Counted from the stretch's first letter, positions 1 to 7,060 are shown. The stretch is 17,179 nt of DNA from an uncultured Oscillospiraceae bacterium (GCA_934668605.1 CAKUNY010000024.1:1-17179); one strand, 5' to 3'. A program made the numbers and translations. Notes: generated by a model from the letters alone, not told the origin.

Positions 1-1202
1 GTGCCGGGCTTGACGATCTTATAATAGGTATCCGGGAACGGAACACCGATGGAGCCGACGCGGTTATAGTCCTTCGGGGTCAGGCAGCTGGCCGTGACGC
101 ACTCCGTGAGGCCGTAGCCCTGCCGGATCTGGACGGACGCGTTATGCGCCTTGAGGAACTCGTCGACCTTCTTTTTAAGCTCGATGGACAGGCTGTCACC
201 GCCGCAGAACACGCCCTTGAGGCAGCTGAGATCGGCGTTTTCCAGCTTATCCGCGCGCAGAAGCGCCTCGAAGAGCGTGGGCACGCCGGGGATGATGTTG
301 GGCTGCTTCTTAATAAGAAGGTCTGCATACGTCGCGACGTTGAACTTCGGAACGAGAATGCAGCACGCGCCGCCAATTAACGCCGTGTGGATGCCGATGC
401 CGAGGCCGAAGCCGTGGAACACGGGCATGACGGAGAGCATCTTGAGCCCGTCGATGGGGGCGAAGCCGGAGGCCGCGATGGTCTGAAGACCCAGGGCGTT
501 GAAGTTCATGTTGGAAAGAAGGATGCCCTTCGTGGTGCCGGTCGTACCGCCCGAGTAGAGGATCGAAGCGCCGTCTTCGGGCTTCTGGGCGTTTTTGGGA
601 AGGAAGGCGTTCAGCTTCTTTCCTTTGCGGAGGAAATCTTTCCACCAGATATAATTCCCCTTGCGCTCGGGGTGCGGATATTTCCGGCCGGCCGTCAGTG
701 CATAGCCCAGCGCCAGATGCGGGAAGAGCTCGTCTTCAATTTTCGCGATGATGAGCTTCGTGTCCGGATTGTCAAGCTCCGGCATGATCGGAGCGATTTT
801 GCCGTAGAACTGGTCGAGGGTCAAAATTGCCTTCGACTTCGAGAAGTTCAGGTAGAACTTGATCTCGCCCGCCGCGGACAGGGGGTGGATCATGTTGGAG
901 ACGGCTCCGATGCGATTGAGCGCGTAGAAGCTGTCGACCGCCTGCGGGCAGTTCGGCATGCAGATCGTCACGCGGTCGCCCTTCTGGATACCGAGCGCCA
1001 TGTAGGCCTTCGCGGCAGCGTCGATTTTCTGCATGAACTCGGCGTACGTCGTTTTTTTGCCCATGAACTCGTAGGCGTAGTTCTTGGGGTATTTGTCGGC
1101 GGCGGATTTTACCATTTCATAGATGGTTTTCTGCGGGTATTTGAGGTGCTGCGGCGTGTCGCCGTAGTATTTGAGCCAGGGAGCGGAAGAGGAAATGCTC
1201 AT
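1..1202 (-). CDS. Acyl-CoA synthetase / AMP-binding enzyme (3' part outside window)
   Basis: The first 400 residues of an ANL-superfamily adenylate-forming enzyme are visible, and the reading frame runs off the left edge. Seen: the adenylation P-loop YSGGTTGTTKG at residues 216-226, the VFHGFGLG core (261-268), and the GYGLTE motif (361-366) that binds ATP/AMP; the C-terminal lid domain with the catalytic lysine lies outside. Known: such enzymes activate a carboxylic acid to acyl-AMP and then acyl-CoA in the cytoplasm. The overall layout fits long/medium-chain fatty acyl-CoA ligases, but the substrate cannot be read from this part. The ATG start at 1202 is preceded by AAAGGATG at a normal distance. 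It has its own promoter with a palindrome at the expected transcription start, and it lies downstream of the DUF362 gene in the same direction. A different acid (for example an aryl or bile acid) remains possible. Confidence 0.9.
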   Translation of the reverse strand, partial: MSISSSAPWLKYYGDTPQHLKYPQKTIYEMVKSAADKYPKNYAYEFMGKKTTYAEFMQKIDAAAKAYMALGIQKGDRVTICMPNCPQAVDSFYALNRIGAVSNMIHPLSAAGEIKFYLNFSKSKAILTLDQFYGKIAPIMPELDNPDTKLIIAKIEDELFPHLALGYALTAGRKYPHPERKGNYIWWKDFLRKGKKLNAFLPKNAQKPEDGASILYSGGTTGTTKGILLSNMNFNALGLQTIAASGFAPIDGLKMLSVMPVFHGFGLGIGIHTALIGGACCILVPKFNVATYADLLIKKQPNIIPGVPTLFEALLRADKLENADLSCLKGVFCGGDSLSIELKKKVDEFLKAHNASVQIRQGYGLTECVTASCLTPKDYNRVGSIGVPFPDTYYKIVKPG

Positions 1203-1236
1203 TGGTTGTTCATCCTTTCGTATTAGTATCACACCT

Positions 1237-1251
1237 GCGCGTTTAACGCGC
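1237..1251. promoter_or_regulatory. Perfect palindrome at the acyl-CoA synthetase transcription start (candidate operator)
   Basis: GCGCGTT-T-AACGCGC is a perfect 7+7 inverted repeat around one central base. The -10 box ends at 1256 on the minus strand, so transcription should begin near 1249, inside this palindrome. A dimeric repressor bound here would block initiation. Fatty-acid activation genes are often controlled by TetR-type FadR proteins, but no regulator gene is in the window and the sequence is not a known consensus that I recognise. Confidence 0.5.
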
Positions 1252-1255
1252 CCCT

Positions 1256-1284
1256 ATTATACAGGATTCATCTTTAAAAGGCAA
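1256..1284 (-). promoter_or_regulatory. Sigma-A type promoter of the acyl-CoA synthetase gene
   Basis: On the minus strand TTGCCT (1284-1279) and TATAAT (1261-1256) are separated by 17 nt. The -10 box is perfect and the -35 box matches at four of six positions. The predicted leader is about 45 nt. The promoter lies just past the DUF362 stop codon, so the two genes can be transcribed separately even though no terminator lies between them. Confidence 0.7.
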
Positions 1285-1287
1285 TCT

Positions 1288-2439
1288 TTACTTATTTAAG
1301 AGCCGTGCAATGAAAGGCCGGGAAACGCCCATTGCGCCCTTGGGGCAGAACTCCTGACAGCAGAAGCAGTGGATGCAGGCCTTGCGGTCGATGGTGGGGA
1401 GCTTGTGTTCCATCCGGATGGCCTTGGCGGGACAGATCTTCGCGCACTTGCCGCAGCCGATGCACTCGGTTTTCTTCACCTTTGGACAGGGGGTCAGCGC
1501 CTGAAACATGATCTTGTCGACGAGTTTTCCGATGGCGCCGGTTCCGGCCTTGTGGAAAAAGACGCTCGACTGGGCGGGCATGGTTTTGAAATCGGGAACG
1601 ATGAACCGCTCGGGCTCGCCTGCGATCTCGAGCTCCTCCGCCGTGTCCGGGATGAGCTTTCGCTCGCGCGCGGCTTGCAGGGTCGGAACATCATCCGCCG
1701 TAAGGCCAATGAGCTTCGCGGCGAGAAGATCGAGCTTCGAGGGGGATTCGGCGGCGAGAATCGCGCCGATCTCGCGGGGCGAGCCCTGCGTGGGGCCGTT
1801 TCCCTCCATGCCGACGACCGCGTCGCAGATGCAGATGCGGGGGGCAAAATATGTCGAAAGATCGATCAGCATGTTCGAAAAGTCGGAGATCTGCGGATAT
1901 TTGTAGTGATACTCCGGCTTCATCGTGCCGGGAATGACGCCAAAGTAATTTTTGACGGCGTTCGTCATGCCCATCATGCCGTGCGTCTTGAGCTTGCAGA
2001 AGTCGATGATCGCGTCAGCCTGGTCGAGATAGGCGGTATAGGTGAATTTTTTCGCGCAGACGGCCTCGGGAAAAGAAGCGTCGTTCTGCGAAAAGTCCTG
2101 ATTGAGCTCTGCGCCGGCAGCTTCGCAGTCGTGCATGCCGCTGACGTCGTACACATGATTTAAGTGCGCGGCCGTGTAAAGCCCGCCGGGGCTGTCTCCG
2201 AGAAGGACGCTTGCGCCGCGTTCTCTCAGCATCTTCGTCAGCTCGCAAAGAAGCGTCGGGTGCGTCGTGGCCGCCTGCTCGGGCTTCATGGCCGAGACGA
2301 GGTTGACCTTGATGACAATGCGCATGCCCTCCGTCACCCAGTCGAGCCCGCCAAACGGGGCGAGCGCCTGCGTGAGCGCGGTGCGGCAGACTTCTTCGTC
2401 ATAGCTTTTGCAGGAAACAATCGAAACATCGACAGCCAT
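1288..2439 (-). CDS. DUF362 family protein with C-terminal 2x[4Fe-4S] ferredoxin domain
   Basis: 383 residues. Residues about 38-285 form a DUF362 domain, with KVNLV at 44-48, GDSPGG at 81-86 and CKLKTHGMMGMTNAVKNYFG at 149-167. Two ferredoxin motifs follow: C326-C329-C332-C336 and C355-C358-C361-C365, each followed by Pro, as in 2[4Fe-4S] proteins. There is an extra Cys at 360. No signal peptide is seen, so it is cytoplasmic. DUF362 proteins have no established general reaction; the clusters point to electron transfer or a redox-dependent step, and I cannot name a substrate. The start at 2439 is chosen over upstream in-frame codons because GGAGG lies 7 nt before it (2447-2451), and a longer N-terminus would overlap the promoter. 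It has its own promoter and is followed by an acyl-CoA synthetase on the same strand. Confidence 0.9.
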   Translation of the reverse strand: MAVDVSIVSCKSYDEEVCRTALTQALAPFGGLDWVTEGMRIVIKVNLVSAMKPEQAATTHPTLLCELTKMLRERGASVLLGDSPGGLYTAAHLNHVYDVSGMHDCEAAGAELNQDFSQNDASFPEAVCAKKFTYTAYLDQADAIIDFCKLKTHGMMGMTNAVKNYFGVIPGTMKPEYHYKYPQISDFSNMLIDLSTYFAPRICICDAVVGMEGNGPTQGSPREIGAILAAESPSKLDLLAAKLIGLTADDVPTLQAARERKLIPDTAEELEIAGEPERFIVPDFKTMPAQSSVFFHKAGTGAIGKLVDKIMFQALTPCPKVKKTECIGCGKCAKICPAKAIRMEHKLPTIDRKACIHCFCCQEFCPKGAMGVSRPFIARLLNK

Positions 2440-2470
2440 ATCTGATCCTCCGAAGCAGAAAAGTATATCC

Positions 2471-2499
2471 AGTATACCACATGGAACCGGGAAATTCAA
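2471..2499 (-). promoter_or_regulatory. Sigma-A type promoter of the DUF362 gene
   Basis: On the minus strand TTGAAT (2499-2494), a 17-nt spacer and TATACT (2476-2471). TGG directly before the -10 box makes it an extended -10. The start codon lies about 30 nt downstream of the -10 box. Divergent from the promoter of the LCP gene about 30 nt away. Confidence 0.7.
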
Positions 2500-2526
2500 A
2501 CCAAATCGGGCGCAGAAAAGCAGACA

Positions 2527-2555
2527 TTTACAAAACGGTTAAAACCTGATATAAT
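2527..2555 (+). promoter_or_regulatory. Sigma-A type promoter of the LCP-deacylase operon
   Basis: TTTACA (2527-2532), a 17-nt spacer and TATAAT (2550-2555), with TGA before the -10 box as an extended -10 element. The predicted leader is about 60 nt and ends with the ribosome binding site AAAGGAG at 2608-2614. Confidence 0.7.
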
Positions 2556-2622
2556 AAAGTGTCATTTTGTATGAATTTCGCAGAGGCTGCTTTGTCCGGC
2601 TTCTGAGAAAGGAGCATCTTGC

Positions 2623-4083
2623 ATGGATGACTTTGATGTGCAAAGCCGCGACCGTGAGCTCGACGACCTCCTCAGCGAGGTAAAGGGGCTTCTGGGCGAA
2701 GAGCCGGAAAAGGACGAACGCCCGGACGAATCCGACGCGCCGCAGGAAACGCAGGCGCCGGCAGAGCCCATGACGGCGGACGATGTGAACATCGACTTTG
2801 AAAAGTTCTATGACGACGCGGCGGGCTTTCCGGACGAGGGGATCTACACCCCGCCGACGGCCTATGAGCAGTCCAAAAGCGCCTATCAGGTGGCGCGCAG
2901 AGCCGAATATGACCGGATGCGCGAGGCAGAGCGCGAGGCAAGAGATCGCCAGCGCATTGCGCGTGACCGGGAGGAGGAACGCGTGATGCGAAGGCTCGAG
3001 AGCCGCGGACGCAAAACGGCGGAAAAGGTCAAGAATCCTCCGAAGTCCGACGAGGAATACGCCAAGTGGCTCTATGAGCAGGGCGTGGAGCCCGAGACGG
3101 AGGAGCACCGGGAGTATCTCCGGCAGCGCGAGCAGGAGCAGCGGGAGGCGGCGAAGCCGCCCAAAAAGCGGCGCGGGCATGGGCTTTTGAAGGCTGTTCT
3201 GGCGCTGGTTCTGATTCTGGCCATCGCGCTGGGAAGCGTCCACTTCTTTGTTGCCAAGCAGCCCGAGGCCGAGACGGGACTCGGAGAGCGCAAGGCCGGG
3301 TGCGCGACGATTCTGATCGCGGGCACCGACGAGGGCGGATACCGGACAGACACGATGATGCTCTTTTCCGTGAACCGCGCGACGGGGAAGATGAGCCTTG
3401 TCTCCATTCCGCGCGATACGCTCATCTACTGCGAATATTCCGTGCCGAAGATCAACTCGGCCTATGGCTGGGCGTCCGGCGGCGAGGCGGGCATGGAGCA
3501 GCTTCTCATGCGCGTGGAAGAGATCATCGGCTTCCGGCCGGACGGGTACGTGCTGGTCGACCTGTCCGTTTTTGAGCAGCTCGTCGACACGATGGGCGGC
3601 GTAACGTTCAATGTCCCGGTCGACATGCATTACAGCGACCCCAGCCAGAACCTTACCATCGATCTTTCCGCCGGAGAGCAGCACTTGGACGGCGCGCAGG
3701 CCATGCAGGTCGTGCGCTTCCGCTCGGGCTATGCGACGCAGGATCTGGGACGTGTCGAGACGCAGCGGGCGTTTTTGTCGGCGGCTGTCAGGCAGTGGAC
3801 AGGCTTCAAAGGGCTCGTCCATCTGCCGGCGGCATTCCAGCTGATTCTGGACGCGTCGAAGACCGACCTCACGGCGCGCGAGCTCGTATGGCTCTGCGAG
3901 AGCGCGGTTCTTTGCAGCCGGGGCGAAATTGACACCCGGACGCTTCCGGGCGAAGCCAGCTACATTGCGGGCGGGTCTTACTACGTGCTGGACGCAGCGG
4001 GGGTCTGCGAGACGATCAATGCCTGCTGTAATCCCTATCAACAGGCTGTTGCCGTATCAAATCTTTATATCCGAGTGGGGTAA
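2623..4083 (+). CDS. LytR-CpsA-Psr (LCP) family cell-wall ligase with long cytoplasmic N-terminus
   Basis: 486 residues. The order is a charged cytoplasmic region (1-186), one membrane helix (about 187-210), then an extracellular LCP domain (about 227-391) and a C-terminal segment. LCP hallmarks are seen: GTDEGG (234-239), R241/D243 in RTDTMML, SIPRDT with R264-D265, and the pyrophosphate-binding region with R365, R367, D374, R377 and Q381. Known: LCP enzymes move lipid-linked glycopolymers (teichoic acids, capsule, other secondary wall polymers) onto peptidoglycan at the outer face of the membrane. The N-terminal region is acidic at first, then rich in Arg/Glu with heptad-like helical character (about 85-178), and is much longer than the short tail of typical LCP proteins. 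The start has AAAGGAG 8 nt upstream. The next gene begins 4 nt after the stop, so they form an operon. The polymer it attaches cannot be read here. Confidence 0.93.
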   Translation: MDDFDVQSRDRELDDLLSEVKGLLGEEPEKDERPDESDAPQETQAPAEPMTADDVNIDFEKFYDDAAGFPDEGIYTPPTAYEQSKSAYQVARRAEYDRMREAEREARDRQRIARDREEERVMRRLESRGRKTAEKVKNPPKSDEEYAKWLYEQGVEPETEEHREYLRQREQEQREAAKPPKKRRGHGLLKAVLALVLILAIALGSVHFFVAKQPEAETGLGERKAGCATILIAGTDEGGYRTDTMMLFSVNRATGKMSLVSIPRDTLIYCEYSVPKINSAYGWASGGEAGMEQLLMRVEEIIGFRPDGYVLVDLSVFEQLVDTMGGVTFNVPVDMHYSDPSQNLTIDLSAGEQHLDGAQAMQVVRFRSGYATQDLGRVETQRAFLSAAVRQWTGFKGLVHLPAAFQLILDASKTDLTARELVWLCESAVLCSRGEIDTRTLPGEASYIAGGSYYVLDAAGVCETINACCNPYQQAVAVSNLYIRVG

Positions 4084-4087
4084 GCGC

Positions 4088-4648
4088 ATGAAAAACGTAC
4101 TATATACCGGAAGACCGGAGGACACGGAAGGAAGGCTTCCGAAGGAACTCGCGTGCTATGATTTATTAGACAGTCTCGGCGTTTCGTATACGCGTGTTGA
4201 TCACGACTTTGCAGATACGATCGAAGCGTGCGAGGCGGTCGAGACGGTGCTGGGCGAGAAGATCTGCAAGAACCTGTTCCTCTGCAACCGGCAGAAGACG
4301 AACTTTTATCTTCTCATGATGCCGGGCGAGAAGGTCTTCAAGACGAAGGATCTATCGAAGCAGCTCGGTGTGGCGCGGCTGTCGTTTGCTGCGCCGGAGG
4401 ATATGCTGCGGCTGCTGAACATCACGCCGGGCTCGGTGAGCGTGCTGGGGCTGATGAACGACAAGGAAAACGAGGTGCAGCTTGTGATCGATAAGCCGGT
4501 TCTGGAGGACGAACGCTTCGGCTGCCACCCGGTGATCAACTCCTCGACGCTGGCCATCGCGACGAAGGATCTGATGGAGAAAATTCTCCCCGCCGTCCAT
4601 CATGAGGCCATCCTCGTCGATCTGCCCGAGCAAGCCGCAGAGGCGTAA
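4088..4648 (+). CDS. YbaK/ProX-type aminoacyl-tRNA deacylase (trans-editing)
   Basis: 186 residues covering a single YbaK/aminoacyl-tRNA deacylase domain. Seen: KNLFL with the presumed catalytic K61, NFYLLMMPG (72-80), TPGSVSVLGL (113-122) and FGCHP with H147 (144-148) followed by NSST. Known: the ProX/PrdX (ProXp-ala) branch hydrolyses mischarged Ala-tRNA(Pro) made by prolyl-tRNA synthetase; the KNLF and GxHP pattern fits that branch better than YbaK proper, which clears Cys-tRNA(Pro). Substrate assignment is inference. The first in-frame ATG after the upstream stop, with a GTGGGG sequence before it, gives a domain of the expected length. It starts 4 nt after the LCP stop, so it is translated from the same mRNA, and a terminator follows within 25 nt. 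Confidence 0.85.
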   Translation: MKNVLYTGRPEDTEGRLPKELACYDLLDSLGVSYTRVDHDFADTIEACEAVETVLGEKICKNLFLCNRQKTNFYLLMMPGEKVFKTKDLSKQLGVARLSFAAPEDMLRLLNITPGSVSVLGLMNDKENEVQLVIDKPVLEDERFGCHPVINSSTLAIATKDLMEKILPAVHHEAILVDLPEQAAEA

Positions 4649-4668
4649 CAACTGAAAATCGCAAAAAG

Positions 4669-4699
4669 AAGGACTTCTCGGGCTGGGAAGTCCTTTTTT
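4669..4699 (+). terminator. Intrinsic terminator of the LCP-deacylase operon
   Basis: AAGGACTTC (4669-4677) pairs with GAAGTCCTT (4687-4695) around a 9-nt loop and is followed by a T-run. It lies about 20 nt after the deacylase stop codon. Confidence 0.85.
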
Positions 4700-4742
4700 G
4701 CGCCAAAATCCGAGAAAACTTACACAAATTTAACGAATTCTT

Positions 4743-4778
4743 AACTGAAAACTTATCTTGAAAAACAGGTTGTCAGTT
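4743..4778. promoter_or_regulatory. Bipartite inverted repeat around the -35 box of the GntR/RCK_C gene (candidate operator)
   Basis: AACTGA (4743-4748) and TCAGTT (4773-4778) form an inverted repeat with 24 nt between the halves, flanking the -35 box and touching the -10 box. A second, wider inverted pair, CTTATC (4752-4757) and GATAAG (4793-4798), spans to the transcription start. BusR is known to bind bipartite sites with a fixed long spacing, so either could be an autoregulatory operator. Six-base inverted pairs are expected by chance in a region this size, so this is only a candidate. Confidence 0.3.
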
Positions 4779-4786
4779 GGTATAAT
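4758..4786 (+). promoter_or_regulatory. Strong sigma-A type promoter of the GntR/RCK_C-symporter operon
   Basis: TTGAAA (4758-4763), a 17-nt spacer and a perfect TATAAT (4781-4786), with TGG before it as an extended -10. This is the best promoter match in the window. The leader is about 70 nt and contains a 7+7 palindrome (4828-4843) before the GGAGGG ribosome binding site at 4851-4856. Confidence 0.8.
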
Positions 4787-4827
4787 ATGTGGGATAAGAA
4801 ATGCATGCGGCGTTTCGGAAAGGCAAC

Positions 4828-4843
4828 TGGTTTTTGAAAACCA
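4828..4843. repeat. Short palindrome in the leader of the GntR/RCK_C gene
   Basis: TGGTTTT and AAAACCA flank a central TG. As RNA it gives only a weak hairpin (the two-base centre forces a wider loop); as DNA it could be a dimer-binding site. It lies 7 nt upstream of the ribosome binding site, so a structure or a bound protein here could affect translation or elongation. No function is established. Confidence 0.35.
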
Positions 4844-4861
4844 AACGATAGGAGGGTTACT

Positions 4862-5485
4862 ATGGAAAACGACGCACTCCCGCAATATATGCGGATTGCC
4901 CGCTCCATCGCCCAGCGCATCGCGGACGGGGAGCTTCTGGAGGGAGAGAAGCTTTCCGGGCGGTCGAAGCTTTCGAGTGAGTATAATGTTTCGCCCGAGA
5001 CGATCCGCAAGGCGGTGCAGGTCTTGCAGGACAGAGCGGTGGTGAGCGTTCGCGAGCAGAGCGGGGTCTATGTGCTCTCTTCCGAGCAGGCGCGGCAGTG
5101 CCTCGCAGAGGTCAAAGACGGCGGCGGTCTGATCGGCAAAAAGCACCGGCTCCGGCAGCTTCTCGAGCAGCAGCAGGCCTTGGGGCGGGAATTGCAGGCG
5201 CTCTGCGGCAGCATTTTAGACGAGATGATCCTCCCCGCGCAGGCGGCGCAGAGCCTTCCCAATTACTGCGTCCGCGTCCCAGAGGATTGGGACGGCGCGG
5301 GAAAAAGTCTCGGCGAGCTCAAATTCTGGCGCGCAACGGGCGCAACCGTCGTCGCCATCCGCAGAAGCGGAGAAGAAATCGTATCTCCGGGGCCGGACAC
5401 GACCCTGCGGCATGGAGATCTGGTGATCTTCGTGGGAGATCTGGCCGCGCGCAGGCGCGTGGTGCAATTCTTCTCCGAAGGCTAA
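4862..5485 (+). CDS. GntR-type regulator with RCK_C (TrkA-C) domain, BusR-like
   Basis: 207 residues. A GntR winged helix-turn-helix fills residues 7-72, with LSSEYNVSPETIRKAVQVL (37-55) as the recognition helix-turn-helix. A helical linker (about 92-122) and a C-terminal RCK_C domain (about 128-206) follow, with the typical ATVVAIRRSGEEIVSPGPDT stretch (161-180) and GDLVIFVGD (185-193). Known: this fusion defines BusR of Lactococcus and Streptococcus, which binds c-di-AMP through RCK_C and represses the betaine importer busAB. Inferred: this protein senses c-di-AMP and controls itself and the symporter gene 50 nt downstream. The GntR domain here lacks the effector domains of the FadR or HutC types, which supports RCK_C as the sensor. 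The start has GGAGGG 5 nt upstream. Whether the residues needed for c-di-AMP binding are all present needs an alignment. Confidence 0.88.
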   Translation: MENDALPQYMRIARSIAQRIADGELLEGEKLSGRSKLSSEYNVSPETIRKAVQVLQDRAVVSVREQSGVYVLSSEQARQCLAEVKDGGGLIGKKHRLRQLLEQQQALGRELQALCGSILDEMILPAQAAQSLPNYCVRVPEDWDGAGKSLGELKFWRATGATVVAIRRSGEEIVSPGPDTTLRHGDLVIFVGDLAARRRVVQFFSEG

Positions 5486-5535
5486 CATAGAGCATCCGGT
5501 GACCAGCGCCGGAACACAAAGAAAGGGGATTTTAC

Positions 5536-6990
5536 ATGGTACATAATCAGATTCACACCATTGACCTTCTCATCATCGCGGCTTATCTCATCGCGATGGT
5601 GCTTATCGGACTTGTCGTCGTCCGCAAGGTGCGGAACATGGACGACTATTATCTCGGCGGGCGCTCGTTCGGGCCTCTTGTCCTGATGGCGACGGTCTGC
5701 GCGACGATCATCGGCGGAAGCGGCCTTATGGGGCGCGCGGGCGTCGCGTATTCAAGCGGCTTCAAGGCCATCATGACGGCGCTGCCGTATTTGCTCGGCA
5801 TGTTCATCTTCTCGGGCTTCGCGGGGCGGATTTCCGCCGTCGGCACGACGTTCAACGTCACCTCCATCCCCGACCTTTTTGAGCAGCGCTTCGGAAAAAG
5901 CGCGAAGGTCATGCTCGGCGCGCTCATCGCCTTTACGATGATGGGAACGGTCGCGTCCCAGGTCACGGCGACGGCCACGATCATCAACATGCTCGGAAAC
6001 GAGATCGGCATTTCCTATGAAGCGGGCGCGATCATCGCGTGCCTTGTCTTCATCATCTATACGGCAACGTCGGGGCTTTTCGGCGTCATTTACACGGACG
6101 TGTTCCAGTTCGTGATGCTGATCCTCTTCGTCTATATCCTCATCCCCGCGTCGTCTCTTGCAAAGCTCGGCGGCCTCGGAAATTTCCTGCAAAATCTCGC
6201 GCCCGAGCTCTCCACGCCTTACCTGGACGGCAGCATCGTGGGCGATATCATCACGTACTTCGTCTTTACGCTCGCGGGCGCCGAGATGTGGCAGCGCGCG
6301 TTTGCGGCCAAGAGCCAGAAGGCGGCGAAGGAAGGATTGTTCCTCGGAACGCTCGTCTACGGGCTGACGATCCCGCTTGTCTGGTTTATGGGCGTGGTCG
6401 CGCACCAGCTCGTTCCGGCGGAAAAAATCATCGCTTACGGCTCGACGGACGCGGTCGTTCCGGCGCTGGCGATCGAAATTCTGCCGGTCGGCCTGACGGG
6501 TCTGGCCTTGGCGGGTATTTTGTCCGTGATCATGTCTACGGCGGACAGCTACCTGATCGTCTCCGTGCAGACCTGCGTACACGATATCTACAAGACCTTC
6601 AAGCCCGACACGCCCGAGAAAAAGGAGCTCATGCTCACGCGCGTGTTCGCGGTCGTGCTGCCCCTGGGCGCGCTGATCATCGCGCTGTACATCAAAAACG
6701 CGTATAACATTCTGATGTTTGCCTGGAGCTTCTACGCGGCGGCGGCCGGTCTTCCGGCGTTTGCGGCGCTGTATTGGAAAAAGGCGACGAAGGCGGGCGT
6801 TCTCTCCGGCATGGCGGCGGGCTTCTCGGTGACGATCCTCTGGAAGCTCATCGGGCTTCCGTTCGGCATCGGGGCGACGGTACCGGGCGCGATCGCGTGC
6901 TTGCTTGCGCTCGTTCTCGTGAGCCTTGCAACCTATAAAAAGAATCCCGCGCCGTTCTTGGATCCCTACAAGAAGCAGGCGGCGGAATAA
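5536..6990 (+). CDS. Sodium:solute symporter (SSS family)
   Basis: 484 residues with about 13 predicted hydrophobic helices, the usual SSS size. Seen: the early YYLGGRSFGP signature (38-47), TM2 with GGSGLMGRAG (60-69), and TM8 SVIMSTADSYL (330-340), where S334 and T335 correspond to the Na2-site hydroxyls of this family. Known: SSS carriers couple Na+ influx to uptake of proline, betaine, pantothenate, sugars, nucleosides or carboxylates through a LeuT-like fold in the cytoplasmic membrane. The substrate cannot be read with certainty. Its position directly after a BusR-like regulator suggests an osmolyte such as proline or betaine, but this is inference. The ribosome binding site AAAGGGG lies ahead of the ATG. 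No terminator or promoter is seen in the 50-nt gap, so the two genes are probably one transcript. I see no convincing terminator after it. Confidence 0.92.
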   Translation: MVHNQIHTIDLLIIAAYLIAMVLIGLVVVRKVRNMDDYYLGGRSFGPLVLMATVCATIIGGSGLMGRAGVAYSSGFKAIMTALPYLLGMFIFSGFAGRISAVGTTFNVTSIPDLFEQRFGKSAKVMLGALIAFTMMGTVASQVTATATIINMLGNEIGISYEAGAIIACLVFIIYTATSGLFGVIYTDVFQFVMLILFVYILIPASSLAKLGGLGNFLQNLAPELSTPYLDGSIVGDIITYFVFTLAGAEMWQRAFAAKSQKAAKEGLFLGTLVYGLTIPLVWFMGVVAHQLVPAEKIIAYGSTDAVVPALAIEILPVGLTGLALAGILSVIMSTADSYLIVSVQTCVHDIYKTFKPDTPEKKELMLTRVFAVVLPLGALIIALYIKNAYNILMFAWSFYAAAAGLPAFAALYWKKATKAGVLSGMAAGFSVTILWKLIGLPFGIGATVPGAIACLLALVLVSLATYKKNPAPFLDPYKKQAAE

Positions 6991-7060
6991 GAAGGCATTT
7001 CCCGGGGGAAAATCTGTTCATGACTTGGTTGGAGAATGTTTAAATATCGTTTTTTGAATC

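Noticed and set aside
387..1226. A 279-codon open frame on the plus strand across the acyl-CoA synthetase
   Set aside because: Shadow of a clear AMP-binding enzyme; no initiation signal.
2539..4041. A 500-codon open frame on the minus strand across the LCP gene
   Set aside because: No ribosome binding site, Arg/Leu-rich composition, and it covers the LCP promoter; the LCP gene explains the region.
5486..5535. A second promoter or terminator between the regulator and the symporter (TCCGG...CCGGA hairpin)
   Set aside because: 5-bp stem with a 9-nt loop, no T-run, and no -35/-10 pair; the genes are best read as one operon.
6998..7011. TTTCC-CGGG-GGAAA hairpin after the symporter as a terminator
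   Set aside because: Only 5 bp of stem and no T-run after it; too weak to call.
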